The notes beneath the pieces were generated by a model. That model was given only the letters and a program-made list of their open reading frames with translations. It did not search any database and was not told the DNA's origin. From NCBI RefSeq assembly GCF_000316665.1, contig NC_019678.1, positions 4,402,001-4,466,000 on the forward strand: DNA of 64,000 nt. The letters run 5' to 3'. The stretch is from Rivularia sp. PCC 7116. Lineage in GTDB: Bacteria; Cyanobacteriota; Cyanobacteriia; Cyanobacteriales; Nostocaceae. Shown one piece after another: positions 18,548 to 27,330 of the stretch. Each line of letters opens with the position of its first letter. Position 1 is the stretch's first letter. A program made the position numbers and the translations under genes.

Positions 18548-19306
18548 TTAACGAGAACGAGAAGGTACTAGATTCATGTAGTCTAAGCTGGAAGCACTAA
18601 TATTCTGAGCGTAGTTGCCTTTTCCACTAACGGAAGCTGCCATGTCAGCATATTTACGGGGGTCGCCTTCAGAAAGTCGTTGAGTTTTAGCTTTTTCGGA
18701 GTAGAATTTCTCCAAAGTAAAGCGCCAATCGGTTCTGACGGTTCCAGCAGTTTCTTGGAAGTCTTCGTCGTAGCGAGGAGTTACTAAGTTGAAAGGACGA
18801 CCTTCCATGCGTTTGCGCTGGTAAGGTACGGTGTTATCGCCGAAGTTATTTGTATATTCTTCGCTATCAAGGAGGGCATCAACAAAACCGTAAAAGCCTA
18901 AAGTCCCGATTTTGATTGACCAAGCAATTTCCTCGTCTTTATTGTAAGCCTTGCGACCTAACAAACGTCTGAGACAGATATCTACTAAACGATAGTTGTT
19001 GTTAACTTCAACTACTATGCGGTAAAAAGCTTCAGACTTTGCTAAACCACGAATAAAATCGCGTGTTGTGATAGAACCGTTTTTCAACTGAGATTCTAAA
19101 TTCTTTTGCCGGTTAAAGCTAAGAATTTCATGTTCGCTGAAAACTTGGCGATATCCAGCCCAGATAATGTTTTGAATATCGGTGTAAGAGCTTACGTCTT
19201 CTAAACGATAGATATATGGTGTATCTTCGTTTTGATCGGCTTTTCCGAAGCTTTCTACTCTTTGATTTTGAGTTGTGGGTTTGTATTGAAGTAATGGCAA
19301 TGCCAT
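18548..19306 (-). CDS. cpcG3: Phycobilisome rod-core linker, third copy
   Basis: 252 residues from the ATG at 19306 ([10 protein letters not shown]), which has GAGGAT upstream; a TTG two codons earlier is unlikely. The PBS linker domain is at about 20-190, with the conserved [28 protein letters not shown] and [19 protein letters not shown] stretches and the [17 protein letters not shown] block. The short C-terminus has no hydrophobic helix, so it is a CpcG (rod-to-core) linker and not a membrane-anchored CpcL. It is the last gene of the cpc operon. It differs from the other two copies mainly in the C-terminal third. Confidence 0.92.
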   Translation of the reverse strand: MALPLLQYKPTTQNQRVESFGKADQNEDTPYIYRLEDVSSYTDIQNIIWAGYRQVFSEHEILSFNRQKNLESQLKNGSITTRDFIRGLAKSEAFYRIVVEVNNNYRLVDICLRRLLGRKAYNKDEEIAWSIKIGTLGFYGFVDALLDSEEYTNNFGDNTVPYQRKRMEGRPFNLVTPRYDEDFQETAGTVRTDWRFTLEKFYSEKAKTQRLSEGDPRKYADMAASVSGKGNYAQNISASSLDYMNLVPSRSR

Positions 19307-19433
19307 CTGCAATTATCCTCTGAATTTTATTAATTTATTCAATCAAACAGTTGAAGAATTAAGAATGATTTTTGTCGTCATTCTTCAATGCTTTTACTTA
19401 TTTTCCCCTATTGAGGTGACAATTAGGCAATTA

Positions 19434-20174
19434 TTACAAGGGGAAACTCGCCGTAGTGCTTATAGAAAGCGGAATCCCTTTAGGTTCGCTTTCTTTTGTC
19501 ATGTCGGGAATTTCGATGTTCGCGGTGCTAATTGACTGAGGCTTAACTGTTTTAATAGAAGCCGAACTCGCCATATCCATGAAGTTGTTGATATCGCCCC
19601 ATTTATAACGATTTTTCTCTTGGTTATCGCGCCAATAGTCAGCGTAGCGAGGAGTCACCAAGTTAAATGGTCTACCTTTATAGCGACGACGTTGATAAGG
19701 AATCGTATTTTCGCCAAAGTTGGTTAAATATTCTTCCGATTCAATTAGTGCATCAACAAAATTACCCCAGCCCAAGGTAGCAATCTTAATTGACCAAGCT
19801 ATTTCTTCGTCTTTATTATAGGGCGCGCGTCCTAAAAGACGTTTGAGGCAGATTTCGATAATGCGATAGTTTGAATTAGTCTCAACTACCAAACGACGAA
19901 ATGCTTCGGATTTTGCCAAGCCTCTAATGAAGTCGCGCACAGTAATCGCCCGATTCTTCAATTGAGATTCAAGATTTTCTTGACGATAGAACTTTAGTAT
20001 TTCGTGTTCGCTGAATACTTGACGATATCCCGCCCAAATTAATTGCTGAATATCGCTATAGGTAGGAGAATCTTCCAAGCGATAAATTCTAGGTGTTTCC
20101 TCGCTAGAAACTTCGTAGCCATCAACCCGTTGGTTTTGAGAACTGGGTTTGTATTGTAATAGTGGGATTGACAT
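19434..20174 (-). CDS. cpcG2: Phycobilisome rod-core linker, second copy
   Basis: 246 residues. N-terminal block SIPLLQYKPSSQNQRVDGYE, then the PBS linker domain with [16 protein letters not shown] and [19 protein letters not shown]. The C-terminal tail (IEIPDMTKESEPKGIPLSIS) resembles the core-binding tails of CpcG proteins and contains no membrane helix. It attaches phycocyanin rods to the allophycocyanin core. The mRNA just upstream can form a long heptamer hairpin (20215-20281), which may tune its expression relative to cpcG1. Confidence 0.92.
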   Translation of the reverse strand: MSIPLLQYKPSSQNQRVDGYEVSSEETPRIYRLEDSPTYSDIQQLIWAGYRQVFSEHEILKFYRQENLESQLKNRAITVRDFIRGLAKSEAFRRLVVETNSNYRIIEICLKRLLGRAPYNKDEEIAWSIKIATLGWGNFVDALIESEEYLTNFGENTIPYQRRRYKGRPFNLVTPRYADYWRDNQEKNRYKWGDINNFMDMASSASIKTVKPQSISTANIEIPDMTKESEPKGIPLSISTTASFPL

Positions 20175-20214
20175 GATTATTTATTTGGTATTTGGTATTT
20201 GGTATTTGGTATTT

Positions 20215-20281
20215 GGTAATAGGTAATTGGTAATGGGTAATTGGATTTGTGCCCATTACCCATTACCCATCACCTATTACC
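20215..20281 (-). repeat. STRR arrays forming a 27-bp mRNA hairpin between cpcG1 and cpcG2
   Basis: GGTAATA/GGTAATT heptamers (20215-20241) face an inverted heptamer array (20255-20281). The arms pair over 27 positions with two mismatches around a 13-base loop. A run of TTTGGTA units precedes it (20184-20214). The hairpin sits in the 118-bp spacer before the cpcG2 start and could act as a transcript processing or stability element. Confidence 0.8.
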
Positions 20282-20292
20282 CGTTACCTATA

Positions 20293-21135
20293 TCAAGTAG
20301 TCTTGATTCCGGGTACGTAGCGATAAGGCAAAGCAACTTCTACTGGCTTAACGCTGGGTTGAGGTGTGCTAGATTCGCGTTCCATGTTGGGAATGTCCAT
20401 GTTCCTAACCTGAGAAGTCACTCTGGCAATAGTTCTTTGATAGTTCCGCTCGTCGGTTGTGACTTTACTAGCCATTGCCATAAAGTTACTGGGAATAACT
20501 TTGCGAATTTCTGCTGTGGTTGCGTATCCTCCAGAAGTGCGAGCGGTATAGTAAGAACTACCACCCATATATCTGATAGCCATCCGGTTGCGGAAGTCTG
20601 CACCGTAGCGGGGATTTACTAAGTTAAATGGTCTGCCTTTGTAGCGACGACGCTGGTAAGGTACGATATCGTTGCCAAAGTTTTGACGATATTCGTCACT
20701 ATCCACCAAAGCGTCAATAAATCCATGCAAGCCTTTGGTTGCAATGATAATTGACCAAGCTATTTGCTCTTTTTTGTTATAGGTTGCACGTCCCAAAAAT
20801 CGCTTGAAGCTGATATCAACTAAGCGATAGTTAGAATTAGTTTCTGCCACTTCTTCGCGATAAACGTCCGTTTTCCCTAAACCTCGAATAAAATCGCTGA
20901 CGTTAATCGCCCGATTTCGCATTTGTGATTCTAGAAAGGGTTGACGGTATGTTTCTAATATCAAGTGTTCGCTGAAGATTTGGCGATAACCAGCCCAAAT
21001 AATTTCGTCAATATCTTGATCTGAAATGGCATCTGTCAATCTATACATTATTGGCGTATCTTCGCTAGCCACTTCATAGCCATCGACACGCTGGTTTTGA
21101 GAACTGGGTTTATATTGAAGTACTGGGATTGACAT
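20293..21135 (-). CDS. cpcG1: Phycobilisome rod-core linker, first copy
   Basis: 280 residues, the longest of the three. The PBS linker domain (about 20-190) includes [31 protein letters not shown] and FLGRATYNKKEQIAWSII. The C-terminal extension includes IPNMERESSTPQPSVKPVEV and ends GIKTT, the type of tail that docks on the core. There is no hydrophobic helix. It follows cpcF by 29 bases and starts the cpcG1-G2-G3 series at the end of the operon. Confidence 0.92.
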   Translation of the reverse strand: MSIPVLQYKPSSQNQRVDGYEVASEDTPIMYRLTDAISDQDIDEIIWAGYRQIFSEHLILETYRQPFLESQMRNRAINVSDFIRGLGKTDVYREEVAETNSNYRLVDISFKRFLGRATYNKKEQIAWSIIIATKGLHGFIDALVDSDEYRQNFGNDIVPYQRRRYKGRPFNLVNPRYGADFRNRMAIRYMGGSSYYTARTSGGYATTAEIRKVIPSNFMAMASKVTTDERNYQRTIARVTSQVRNMDIPNMERESSTPQPSVKPVEVALPYRYVPGIKTT

Positions 21136-21164
21136 AAGTGTTATTTTATGTTGTTGAACATCTA

Positions 21165-21785
21165 TTAACTAGCAACTTGCTCTTGAGCTAAGGCTACGCG
21201 GGCACGAACGGCTATTGCAGCATCTTCTGTACGCATTTGAGAAAACTTAGCTTCTATCTCCTGCTGTAAATTAGGAATTTTCGCTAATTGCTGTAAGCCG
21301 ACAACAGCAGCATACCTAATTGCCCAGTCTGCATCTTGAGTAATTGAGAACAATGTTGAAAGTGCTTTTTTTTGAGCCTCAATCCGTTCTAAATCATCAA
21401 GTTTTTGCCATTGCAAGCAGCCTAGCCCTTTCGCTGCTGCGCGACGCACGCTAGGAGCAAAGTCTGTTGCAGCTGCTTCTAATAATAAGTCTAAGGCTTG
21501 GGGACTACCTATGGTAGCTAAAGTACGAATTGAATAAGCTCTTGCACCATAGTTGTAATCATCAATTTGTTCTAGAAGTTGCGGTACTGCTGCATCTCCT
21601 AACTCTATTAATCCCTTAACTGCTATTACTGCTGCTGCGGGATTATTGTATCCGAATACAGCAATTAATGTGGGTATTGCTGCAATATCTTTAACTGCTA
21701 CCAAATTCTGTACAGCCGACACCATTCGCGCTGAGGAATCAGCTTCTGCGACGGCACGAATTAAGTTTGGGGTGTCGGTGTTCAT
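21165..21785 (-). CDS. cpcF: Phycocyanin alpha-subunit phycocyanobilin lyase, subunit F
   Basis: 206 residues of HEAT/PBS-lyase repeats, with the VRRAAAKGLGCLQW stretch typical of CpcF. With CpcE it forms the heterodimer that attaches phycocyanobilin to Cys84 of CpcA. In most related genomes cpcE and cpcF are adjacent; here 520 bases separate them. The isomerase motif found in PecF is absent, as expected for a simple lyase. Confidence 0.93.
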   Translation of the reverse strand: MNTDTPNLIRAVAEADSSARMVSAVQNLVAVKDIAAIPTLIAVFGYNNPAAAVIAVKGLIELGDAAVPQLLEQIDDYNYGARAYSIRTLATIGSPQALDLLLEAAATDFAPSVRRAAAKGLGCLQWQKLDDLERIEAQKKALSTLFSITQDADWAIRYAAVVGLQQLAKIPNLQQEIEAKFSQMRTEDAAIAVRARVALAQEQVAS

Positions 21786-22305
21786 AGATTTTGGTTTGAA
21801 AAATATTTTTAAGAATTTGGAGTTAAAACTTGAGAGTTAGGAATAATCAGCTAGAACATCTTGATTATTCTTGGGGAATCAAAAGCAGCGCGCTGCGGTG
21901 ATTTTTTCGCGAGCCTCTTCCTAATGGTAACTAGTCAGCAAGAAGCACACACTATAAATTTAAACATTTGCGGTACTTCCCTGTAGTCTTGGAGTTTCCC
22001 CCATGTAAGCCGTTAGCCAAGCTTGTCCGATCGGACATAGAGTACAATCAACGAACCCGTTCCCTCAAAGCGTGCGGCTCAGAGAATTTCTCTTCCCTGA
22101 GCAAAGTGGTGTTCCGTTGTAGCGACTGCGGAGCATCCCTGCCCTGCCTCAGATGCAATAAACGAGCGCCATTATTCAACTAAATGTAGATAAGACGCAG
22201 CAGTGCTACGTCTGATACAAACTGACTTTTGACTAAAATTTCATCCGTTCCTCAAAGAGTTTTCTCAGAATAGGATGTGAATCATCAACTAATATCAACT
22301 AAAAA
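21786..22305. other. 520-bp spacer inside the cpc operon (cpcE to cpcF)
   Basis: Unusually long for this junction. It contains a GC-richer stretch of about 230 bases (roughly 21950-22185) with a possible broken ORF, a small AGACGCAGCA / TGCTACGTCT hairpin at 22193-22214, and AT-rich DNA on both sides. It looks like an insertion into the operon. Confidence 0.5.
21968..22183 (+). pseudogene. Possible degraded ORF with zinc-ribbon-like cysteines
   Basis: A 71-codon frame antisense to the operon with a C-terminal CSDCGASLPCLRC pattern (two CxxC pairs) and an upstream ACGSENF. GC content is higher than in the flanks. It could be the tail of a transposase of the TnpB sort, or a chance frame in a repeat. 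No terminal repeats are visible. Confidence 0.25.
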
Positions 22306-23133
22306 TTACAAAAGTGAATCCATTAATTGCATCAATTTGATAGTCTCATCGTCCAGAGCGATCGCATCTTTGTTGTGAAACTGATTTTCTAGCAATCCCT
22401 TAAGAGCTATAAGCTTAAAGCTGTTTTCAACTGAGGCAGATGCAATTGTGTCTGCTGCATGGATATAACCCACCGCACCCAAATCGCTCAATGCCATACG
22501 ACGCAGTTTTAAATCGCCATTTTGCAACACTTGTACCAATCGCTCTCCATATTCTGGTTCGCTTGTTAACTGATACATTGCTCTAGCTGCGGCACACTGT
22601 ACTCTAACTACAGAATGTTCAAGAAATGGTCGAATAACATCTTTGGTATGAGTGGCTCCAATTGCCCCTAAAGCCTCTAATAATGCTTCATAGGGCTGGA
22701 TTAAGTGAGGTCTTCCAGGCACTTTTACGGCTGCTGCAACACCTCCATCTAATAGCTCTAACAGCGCGGGAGTAGCCCTTGCATCTTTGAGCATTTCTAG
22801 AGATTGAGCCGCTGCTTCACGCACGTAAAAATCAGAGCATTCCAAGCATTTAATTAAACCCGGTACGGCTCGGTTATCGCCTAATTTACCCAAGGCTCTT
22901 GCAGCATTACGTCGTAAAGGATAACCACCCAGTTCAGTGCGATCTTCCTCATCTTCTAAAGCTACAATCAATGCCTCAACTACTTCCGGGCTGTTAACAC
23001 GAAACTTACCCAGCCACCAAGCAGCATAGTAGCGGAGACTCAAATCCGAGCATTTTAGATTAATAATTGCTTGCTCTGGAGTTAACGATGGTGCGTTCTC
23101 TGCCGTATATTCTTCCGTACCCGGTTCAGTCAT
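22306..23133 (-). CDS. cpcE: Phycocyanin alpha-subunit phycocyanobilin lyase, subunit E
   Basis: 275 residues from the ATG at 23133, five bases after the cpcD stop; a TTG nine bases earlier would overlap cpcD. The protein is a string of HEAT-like repeats, with the family blocks SLRYYAAWWLGKFRV and GGYPLRRNAARALGKLG near the N-terminus. CpcE binds CpcF and together they transfer phycocyanobilin to CpcA Cys84. PecE at 27.6-28.4 kb is its paralogue and shares the YYAAWWLGK and GGYPLRRxAARALG blocks. Confidence 0.94.
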   Translation of the reverse strand: MTEPGTEEYTAENAPSLTPEQAIINLKCSDLSLRYYAAWWLGKFRVNSPEVVEALIVALEDEEDRTELGGYPLRRNAARALGKLGDNRAVPGLIKCLECSDFYVREAAAQSLEMLKDARATPALLELLDGGVAAAVKVPGRPHLIQPYEALLEALGAIGATHTKDVIRPFLEHSVVRVQCAAARAMYQLTSEPEYGERLVQVLQNGDLKLRRMALSDLGAVGYIHAADTIASASVENSFKLIALKGLLENQFHNKDAIALDDETIKLMQLMDSLL

Positions 23134-23138
23134 CACCG

Positions 23139-23387
23139 TCAACTAGATGCAGATTCAGCAGTAACTTGCTCAATATTGATTATTTTTCCGCCCATACGGG
23201 TAATCCGTCGCATTTCTTCGTTCATACGGTTATATGGTACTGTCATGAACACGCTAGCACTGCGACGGATTTGATAACTATTTTTGTCAGTTTCGTCGTT
23301 TTGACGAATACCTACAACTTCATAACGAAACATTCTGCTGCTAGCACTAGAAATTCCATTAGTACCAACTGTTGTTTGTCCGTACAT
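23139..23387 (-). CDS. cpcD: Phycocyanin rod-capping linker
   Basis: 82 residues from the ATG at 23387 (MYGQTTVG), with AAGGAG at good spacing. An upstream start would add eleven residues encoded by repeat DNA and is rejected. It consists of a single CpcD domain (FRYEVVGIRQ, SGSVF-like SASVFMTVPYNRMNEEM, GGKI). It closes the distal end of the phycocyanin rod. The same domain forms the C-terminus of CpcC and PecC. It is separated from cpcC by 285 bases of repeat DNA. Confidence 0.94.
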   Translation of the reverse strand: MYGQTTVGTNGISSASSRMFRYEVVGIRQNDETDKNSYQIRRSASVFMTVPYNRMNEEMRRITRMGGKIINIEQVTAESASS

Positions 23388-23413
23388 TAATTTACTCCTT
23401 TTGTATTGGGCAT

Positions 23414-23635
23414 TTAGCATTGCGAAAAGTGCAGTCTTGAAGAACCATTGCGTTGCGGTGAAACACTTGCGGTAGGCGGGTTCCCCGGCATAAGCAAAGT
23501 GTTGTAAGCGTTCACGAAGTGAGTCGTCAGACTAAGCGTCTCCCGGAGGAGATAGAGTACCCGGAGGGAGGTTCCCTCCGTTGAAGCAAATGGCTTGGTT
23601 TCCCCGAGGAGCAACTTTTCAAGACAGGGCATTAA
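23414..23635. repeat. GC-rich dispersed repeat inside the cpc operon (cpcC to cpcD)
   Basis: About 220 GC-rich bases made of short inverted and direct repeats: CGTCTCCCGGAGGAGATA, ACCCGGAGGGAGGTTCCCTC and GCGGTAGGCGGGTTCCCC. Related strings (GCGGAGCGTCTCCCGGAGGG) recur at 26658-26697 upstream of cpcB. The apparent ORF in it is an artefact of the repeat. It must be transcribed with the operon and is likely to fold strongly. Confidence 0.75.
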
Positions 23636-23672
23636 ACATTGGGCATTGGATATTTGTCCTATGCCCTATTTT

Positions 23673-24533
23673 CTAAGCTGGTGTTACGCTTACAATTTTT
23701 CCACCTTGACGCAGAATTTGCTGCATCTTGTCTGATAAGCGTTCGTAAGGTACGACAATCGCGTAGCTGCTGCGTCTTACTTTGGGGTATTTCGGGAAAA
23801 GCTGACCCGTTACTTCGATGCGATACGAACGGTCGCCTGTTCCTACTGCATTTCCTATATTTTTTCTGGGAGATACATCGTTACTTGCGCGGTAATTCCA
23901 GTTACTGTTGTTACCTGATGGTCCTACAATCGAGGATGCGCCGTTGGTTCCTAATTCCCTTGCTAAGCGCGACTTGCTTCCCTCTACCTGAGCGCGATCG
24001 CTGTTGGCGTAGCCCCGGTATAAACGGAACATGCGGTTAAAACCGACAGTTTTTTGCCCTGATTGAGTTGCAAATCCACGATAGAATGGTACAATGCTAT
24101 CACCGAAATTTTCGGTATACTCCTTGGAATCTATATAGGAGTCTATTTCAACGTCAAACCCTTCATTGTGATATAGGTCATTATGGTAGCTCACTTCTGA
24201 CTCATCATAAGGAGCGCGACCTAATAAATGTTTGTAGTTAAGTTCGATAAACCGAGTTTGGAAATTGTTATAGAAAAATTTATTCTTATACAATTCCGAT
24301 TTAGCTACCGCACGGACAAACTCGCGGACGCTCATGTTACCGTCGCGTAAAAGTGACTCCGCACTTTTAAGCCTTTCCGAAGCCATTAAATAATCATTTC
24401 CCAAAAGCTGCCGATATACCGCACGAATTACAGCTTCTATATCTTCCTTTGTGGCGTTAGAGCGTAATTCAACTCTTGGTAATTCATCAAAGGCTTCCGT
24501 TCCCAACCTGGACGCTGCTGATGTAATCGCCAT
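23673..24533 (-). CDS. cpcC: Phycocyanin-associated rod linker
   Basis: 286 residues from the ATG at 24533 ([11 protein letters not shown]), preceded by AAAGGGGAT; the frame extends upstream, but that part crosses the attenuator hairpin and is not conserved. The PBS linker domain is at about 15-180 ([43 protein letters not shown]), and the CpcD domain is at about 230-286 ([27 protein letters not shown]). It links phycocyanin hexamers within the rod. PecC is its paralogue for phycoerythrocyanin. Confidence 0.94.
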   Translation of the reverse strand: MAITSAASRLGTEAFDELPRVELRSNATKEDIEAVIRAVYRQLLGNDYLMASERLKSAESLLRDGNMSVREFVRAVAKSELYKNKFFYNNFQTRFIELNYKHLLGRAPYDESEVSYHNDLYHNEGFDVEIDSYIDSKEYTENFGDSIVPFYRGFATQSGQKTVGFNRMFRLYRGYANSDRAQVEGSKSRLARELGTNGASSIVGPSGNNSNWNYRASNDVSPRKNIGNAVGTGDRSYRIEVTGQLFPKYPKVRRSSYAIVVPYERLSDKMQQILRQGGKIVSVTPA

Positions 24534-24606
24534 TACTATTATCCCCTTTATTTTCACGCTCCTAAGATAGTGAAGCGCTTTTTGATAAATTTTTTTATTT
24601 ACTTTT

Positions 24607-24680
24607 AAAAAACAATGCCCGGAGACCAATACAACTGCTAGGTGATAAACCCCATCCAGCACTTGCATCCCTCTCCGGGC
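24607..24680 (-). terminator. Attenuator hairpin between cpcA and cpcC
   Basis: On the minus strand GCCCGGAGA pairs with TCTCCGGGC across a 46-base loop that has a weaker inner stem (TGCT / AGCA), followed by ATTGTTTTTT. It begins 10 bases after the cpcA stop. In other cyanobacteria a hairpin here leaves much more cpcBA than linker mRNA, and a partial terminator or 3' stabiliser is the likely role. Confidence 0.7.
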
Positions 24681-24690
24681 TAAACGCTTA

Positions 24691-25179
24691 CTAGCTTAAA
24701 GCGTTGATTGCATAATCGATGTAGGTATTAGCTTCGTTAGCAGCTTGACCACTTAAACCGTGGCTGCTTTTGATGTTCTTCAAAGCTTCTACATACCAGC
24801 TAGGAGACAAATCAAAAGAACGGTTGATTTCATCCAAACCTGCAATCAAGTACTCGTCCATAGGACCTGTACCACCAGCGATTAAGCAGTAAGTTACCAT
24901 GCGTAGGTAGTGACCAACGTCGCGAGCGCACTTGGACTTACCACGAGAATCAGCAGCAAACTGAGGTCCCTGCATTTGAGTGGTGTAGGGGAACTTCTGA
25001 TACACAGCTTGAGCAGCACCATCAATCAATTTCTGAGCTTGAGAAGTTAAGCTACGAGCAGCTTCCATGCTTGCAACAGCACGGTCAAAACGACCATTCA
25101 CAGCTTGTAATTCGGTGTTGCTCAAGAAACGACCTTGAGTATCAGCAGATGCAATTGCTTCGGTAATTGGTGTCTTCAT
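24691..25179 (-). CDS. cpcA: Phycocyanin alpha subunit
   Basis: 162 residues, the standard length. Cys84 in KCARD is the phycocyanobilin attachment site served by CpcE/CpcF. The conserved [14 protein letters not shown] and [12 protein letters not shown] stretches are present. A strong AAAGGAG precedes the ATG. It follows cpcB by 91 bases and ends just before the attenuator hairpin. It forms the alpha-beta monomer of rod phycocyanin with CpcB in the cytoplasm-facing phycobilisome. Confidence 0.97.
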   Translation of the reverse strand: MKTPITEAIASADTQGRFLSNTELQAVNGRFDRAVASMEAARSLTSQAQKLIDGAAQAVYQKFPYTTQMQGPQFAADSRGKSKCARDVGHYLRMVTYCLIAGGTGPMDEYLIAGLDEINRSFDLSPSWYVEALKNIKSSHGLSGQAANEANTYIDYAINALS

Positions 25180-25270
25180 GTTTTACAATCTCCTTTATTT
25201 TTTGTTCTTTATTTTGCCTAAACGCCTTTTTTTGTTCCGGGCGATGAATGCTTAAACAGTGTTTTCTTAA

Positions 25271-25789
25271 TTAAGCAACCGCAGCAGCAGCACGGTCAAA
25301 GTAGCCACCTAATTCAGACATTAATTGGCTGCAATCACCAGTGGTGATACCGTTGGGGTCGTTAGCCATTTTGATAGCAGTATCTTTCATTTTTTGAACG
25401 CCTACTGCTACAGAAGAACCGGGAGTTCCCAAAGCTTGGTAAGTTTCGCGCAAACCATTCAAGCAACGATCGTCTAATACACTAGCGTCACCAGCGATCA
25501 TGGAATAGGTAACATAGCGCAAAATGATTTCCATATCGCGTAAGCAAGCAGCCATGCGACGGTTGGTGTAAGCATTACCACCAGGAGCGATCAACTGAGG
25601 CTGTTCTTCAAACAAAGCACGAGCAGCATCGGTAACGATTTGGGAAGCATTGCTGGTAATACGGTTAACAGTATCTAGGCGCTTGTTGCCTTCTTTCACC
25701 ATGTTGCTCAAAGCATCTAACTGATCGTTGCTCAAGAATTCACCTCTAGAGTCGGCTTGAGAAACTACTTTTGCGAATGCATCTAACAT
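25271..25789 (-). CDS. cpcB: Phycocyanin beta subunit
   Basis: 172 residues. Cys82 (AACLRD) and Cys153 (GDCSQL) are the two phycocyanobilin sites, attached in other species by CpcS/U-type and CpcT lyases respectively. Asn72 in PGGNAYTN is the residue that CpcM methylates. CAGGAG precedes the ATG. It is the first gene of the cpc operon, with about 1 kb of upstream DNA that probably carries its own promoter. Confidence 0.97.
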   Translation of the reverse strand: MLDAFAKVVSQADSRGEFLSNDQLDALSNMVKEGNKRLDTVNRITSNASQIVTDAARALFEEQPQLIAPGGNAYTNRRMAACLRDMEIILRYVTYSMIAGDASVLDDRCLNGLRETYQALGTPGSSVAVGVQKMKDTAIKMANDPNGITTGDCSQLMSELGGYFDRAAAAVA

Positions 25790-26805
25790 CGACTTATTCT
25801 CCTGATTGCTTAGTTTTTAATTGCCTTGATAAAAATGGCAGTTTTTTATGAATGGATGGGATATAACAGATTTTGTTTTAACTGCCTTTTTATTGTCTCA
25901 ACTCCCTTATTCATCGATTTAGAATCGGGAAGAATATGAGAATCCAGGCTTATTTTATGAGAAAACGACAATCTTTTCAAACTGACCGTCTTTTTTTAGT
26001 TCTGCCTGTTTTTTGACCCCTCCAAATTATGTTTATACACTGCCTTAAGGACAGATTTTGTTACAAAATATGAATAAATGCGATCCTGCAATAAGAAAAA
26101 CCCCAAATCCTTTACATATAAGAACTTTGCCTTAAATAAACCCACATTTATCGTTGCAAAACTTCATAAACTAGCTCAAAGCCTTGAACTTGATTGAATT
26201 TTATATTTTCTTAATTATCTAATAAAGCTATATTAAACAAGCTTTTGAGTACCATGATACAAAAATGCACCACCATGCTCTACTTAATAGTTGTTTACAA
26301 AAAACGACCTGTTTTGGAATGTAAATTTTTGAAACTTTTTTGATGGCAGCGAAGTCCAAAAAACTTACAAAAGCCCGTTCTTAAAGGGATTGAGGAAAAA
26401 GTTCTCAACGAACAGTTAATCTTGGGGATAGGGAGACAAGAATCAAAATTTTCTAACTCATATCATTTCTTTTCTTTATGAAGATGCGCCGAATTTAGCC
26501 CGTGTAGACGGTGAATCTAGTTGGGGGTGTCGGTTTGGGTCCCCCAAACTACTCCCTTCCCGGTAAAAGATTACCTAAGTGATTGAGGGAGGGAGTGAGA
26601 GAGGGAGAGAGTGAGGGAGAAATTTTTATAGGAAATCTTAGAGCGGGATAGGAGTAGTGTTCGCGGAGCGTCTCCCGGAGGGAGATACCCGGAGGGGCTT
26701 TGTTTAAGTAGCCTCACTCTATAAGAGTGTTAGCGGAGCGTGTCTGTAAGGACATGGGCGATTGAGCGCAGCCTCATACAGAATTGGTATGACTACCCAC
26801 AACTC
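25790..26805. other. 1.0-kb spacer between pecF and cpcB: cpc promoter region and repeats
   Basis: The 800 bases nearest cpcB are AT-rich and ORF-free and should hold the cpc promoter and a long leader. From 26490 the DNA becomes GC-richer, with GTCTAGTT/GGGTGTCGG stretches, a G/A run (26581-26622), a GCGGAGCGTCTCCCGGAGGG repeat (26658-26697) and a second GCGGAGCGTGTCTGTAAGGA repeat (26732-26751) close to the pecF stop. Pec and cpc are therefore probably separate main transcripts. Confidence 0.55.
26658..26765. repeat. GC-rich dispersed repeat upstream of cpcB
   Basis: Contains the same GGAGCGTCTCCCGGAGGGAG and ACCCGGAGGGG strings as the cpcC-cpcD spacer, followed by the hairpin CACTCTATAAGAGTG and a GCGGAGCGTGTCTGTAAGGA unit. 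Confidence 0.7.
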
Positions 26806-27330
26806 CTAACCATTAATGACTGCTGCGATTCGAGCCTGTACAACTTTGTCAGATTCTTGTTTTAATGCTTGTTGTAAAGCTGTATTGGCTGCGGGGGTAG
26901 CAATTTCTTGTAAAGAAACCGCAGCAGCATAACGCAAACCCCAATCTTGGGGAGTAGTTAAAGCCCAAGTTAACTTTTCTAAAGCACGCTGAAGAATTTC
27001 TGGGTTGTTTGAGGTGCTGCCGATAAGCCCAAGCCCTCTTGCTGCGATGCGGCGCACGTTCCCTTGGCAATGATTGGCAACTTCCGTACCCACAACTTCA
27101 GCTAGCAAATCCACGGCTTCAGGATTAGCAATTTGAGCCAATGCCTGAACTATATATGCTTGTAAACTTTGGTCGGTAGAATTATAAAAAGCGTCAATCA
27201 ACGGTTGTACTGTTGTAGGAACAGATTGAACTAACTTTTTAACGGCAGCAGAGCTAACATTAGGATTATGATGTTTTAAAGATTCAATGAAAGCATTTAT
27301 TTTTAAAACATCTGAAGATTCGGTATTCAT
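26806..27330 (-). CDS. pecF: Phycoerythrocyanin alpha-subunit lyase-isomerase, subunit F
   Basis: 174 residues of HEAT-like repeats. NHCQGN at residues 86-91 is the motif that distinguishes PecF from CpcF; His and Cys of this motif are needed for isomerisation in characterised PecF. PecE/PecF attach phycocyanobilin to PecA Cys84 and convert it to phycoviolobilin in one process. It is the last gene of pecBACEF. The pecE-pecF spacer is 313 bases with no other gene. Confidence 0.95.
   Translation of the reverse strand: MNTESSDVLKINAFIESLKHHNPNVSSAAVKKLVQSVPTTVQPLIDAFYNSTDQSLQAYIVQALAQIANPEAVDLLAEVVGTEVANHCQGNVRRIAARGLGLIGSTSNNPEILQRALEKLTWALTTPQDWGLRYAAAVSLQEIATPAANTALQQALKQESDKVVQARIAAVING

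Noticed and set aside
18548-21135. One of the three linkers as membrane-bound CpcL
   Set aside because: None has a hydrophobic C-terminal helix.
23414-23632. 72-codon minus-strand frame between cpcC and cpcD
   Set aside because: It lies entirely in a GC-rich dispersed repeat, and the translated text (LLMPGNPPTASVSPQ) is typical of repeat-derived false proteins.
26490-26580. Possible structured RNA upstream of cpcB (GC-richer stretch with GGGGGTGTCGG and CCCCCAAAC)
   Set aside because: There is a short possible stem, but no match to a known RNA family and no clear promoter or terminator; it may be repeat debris.
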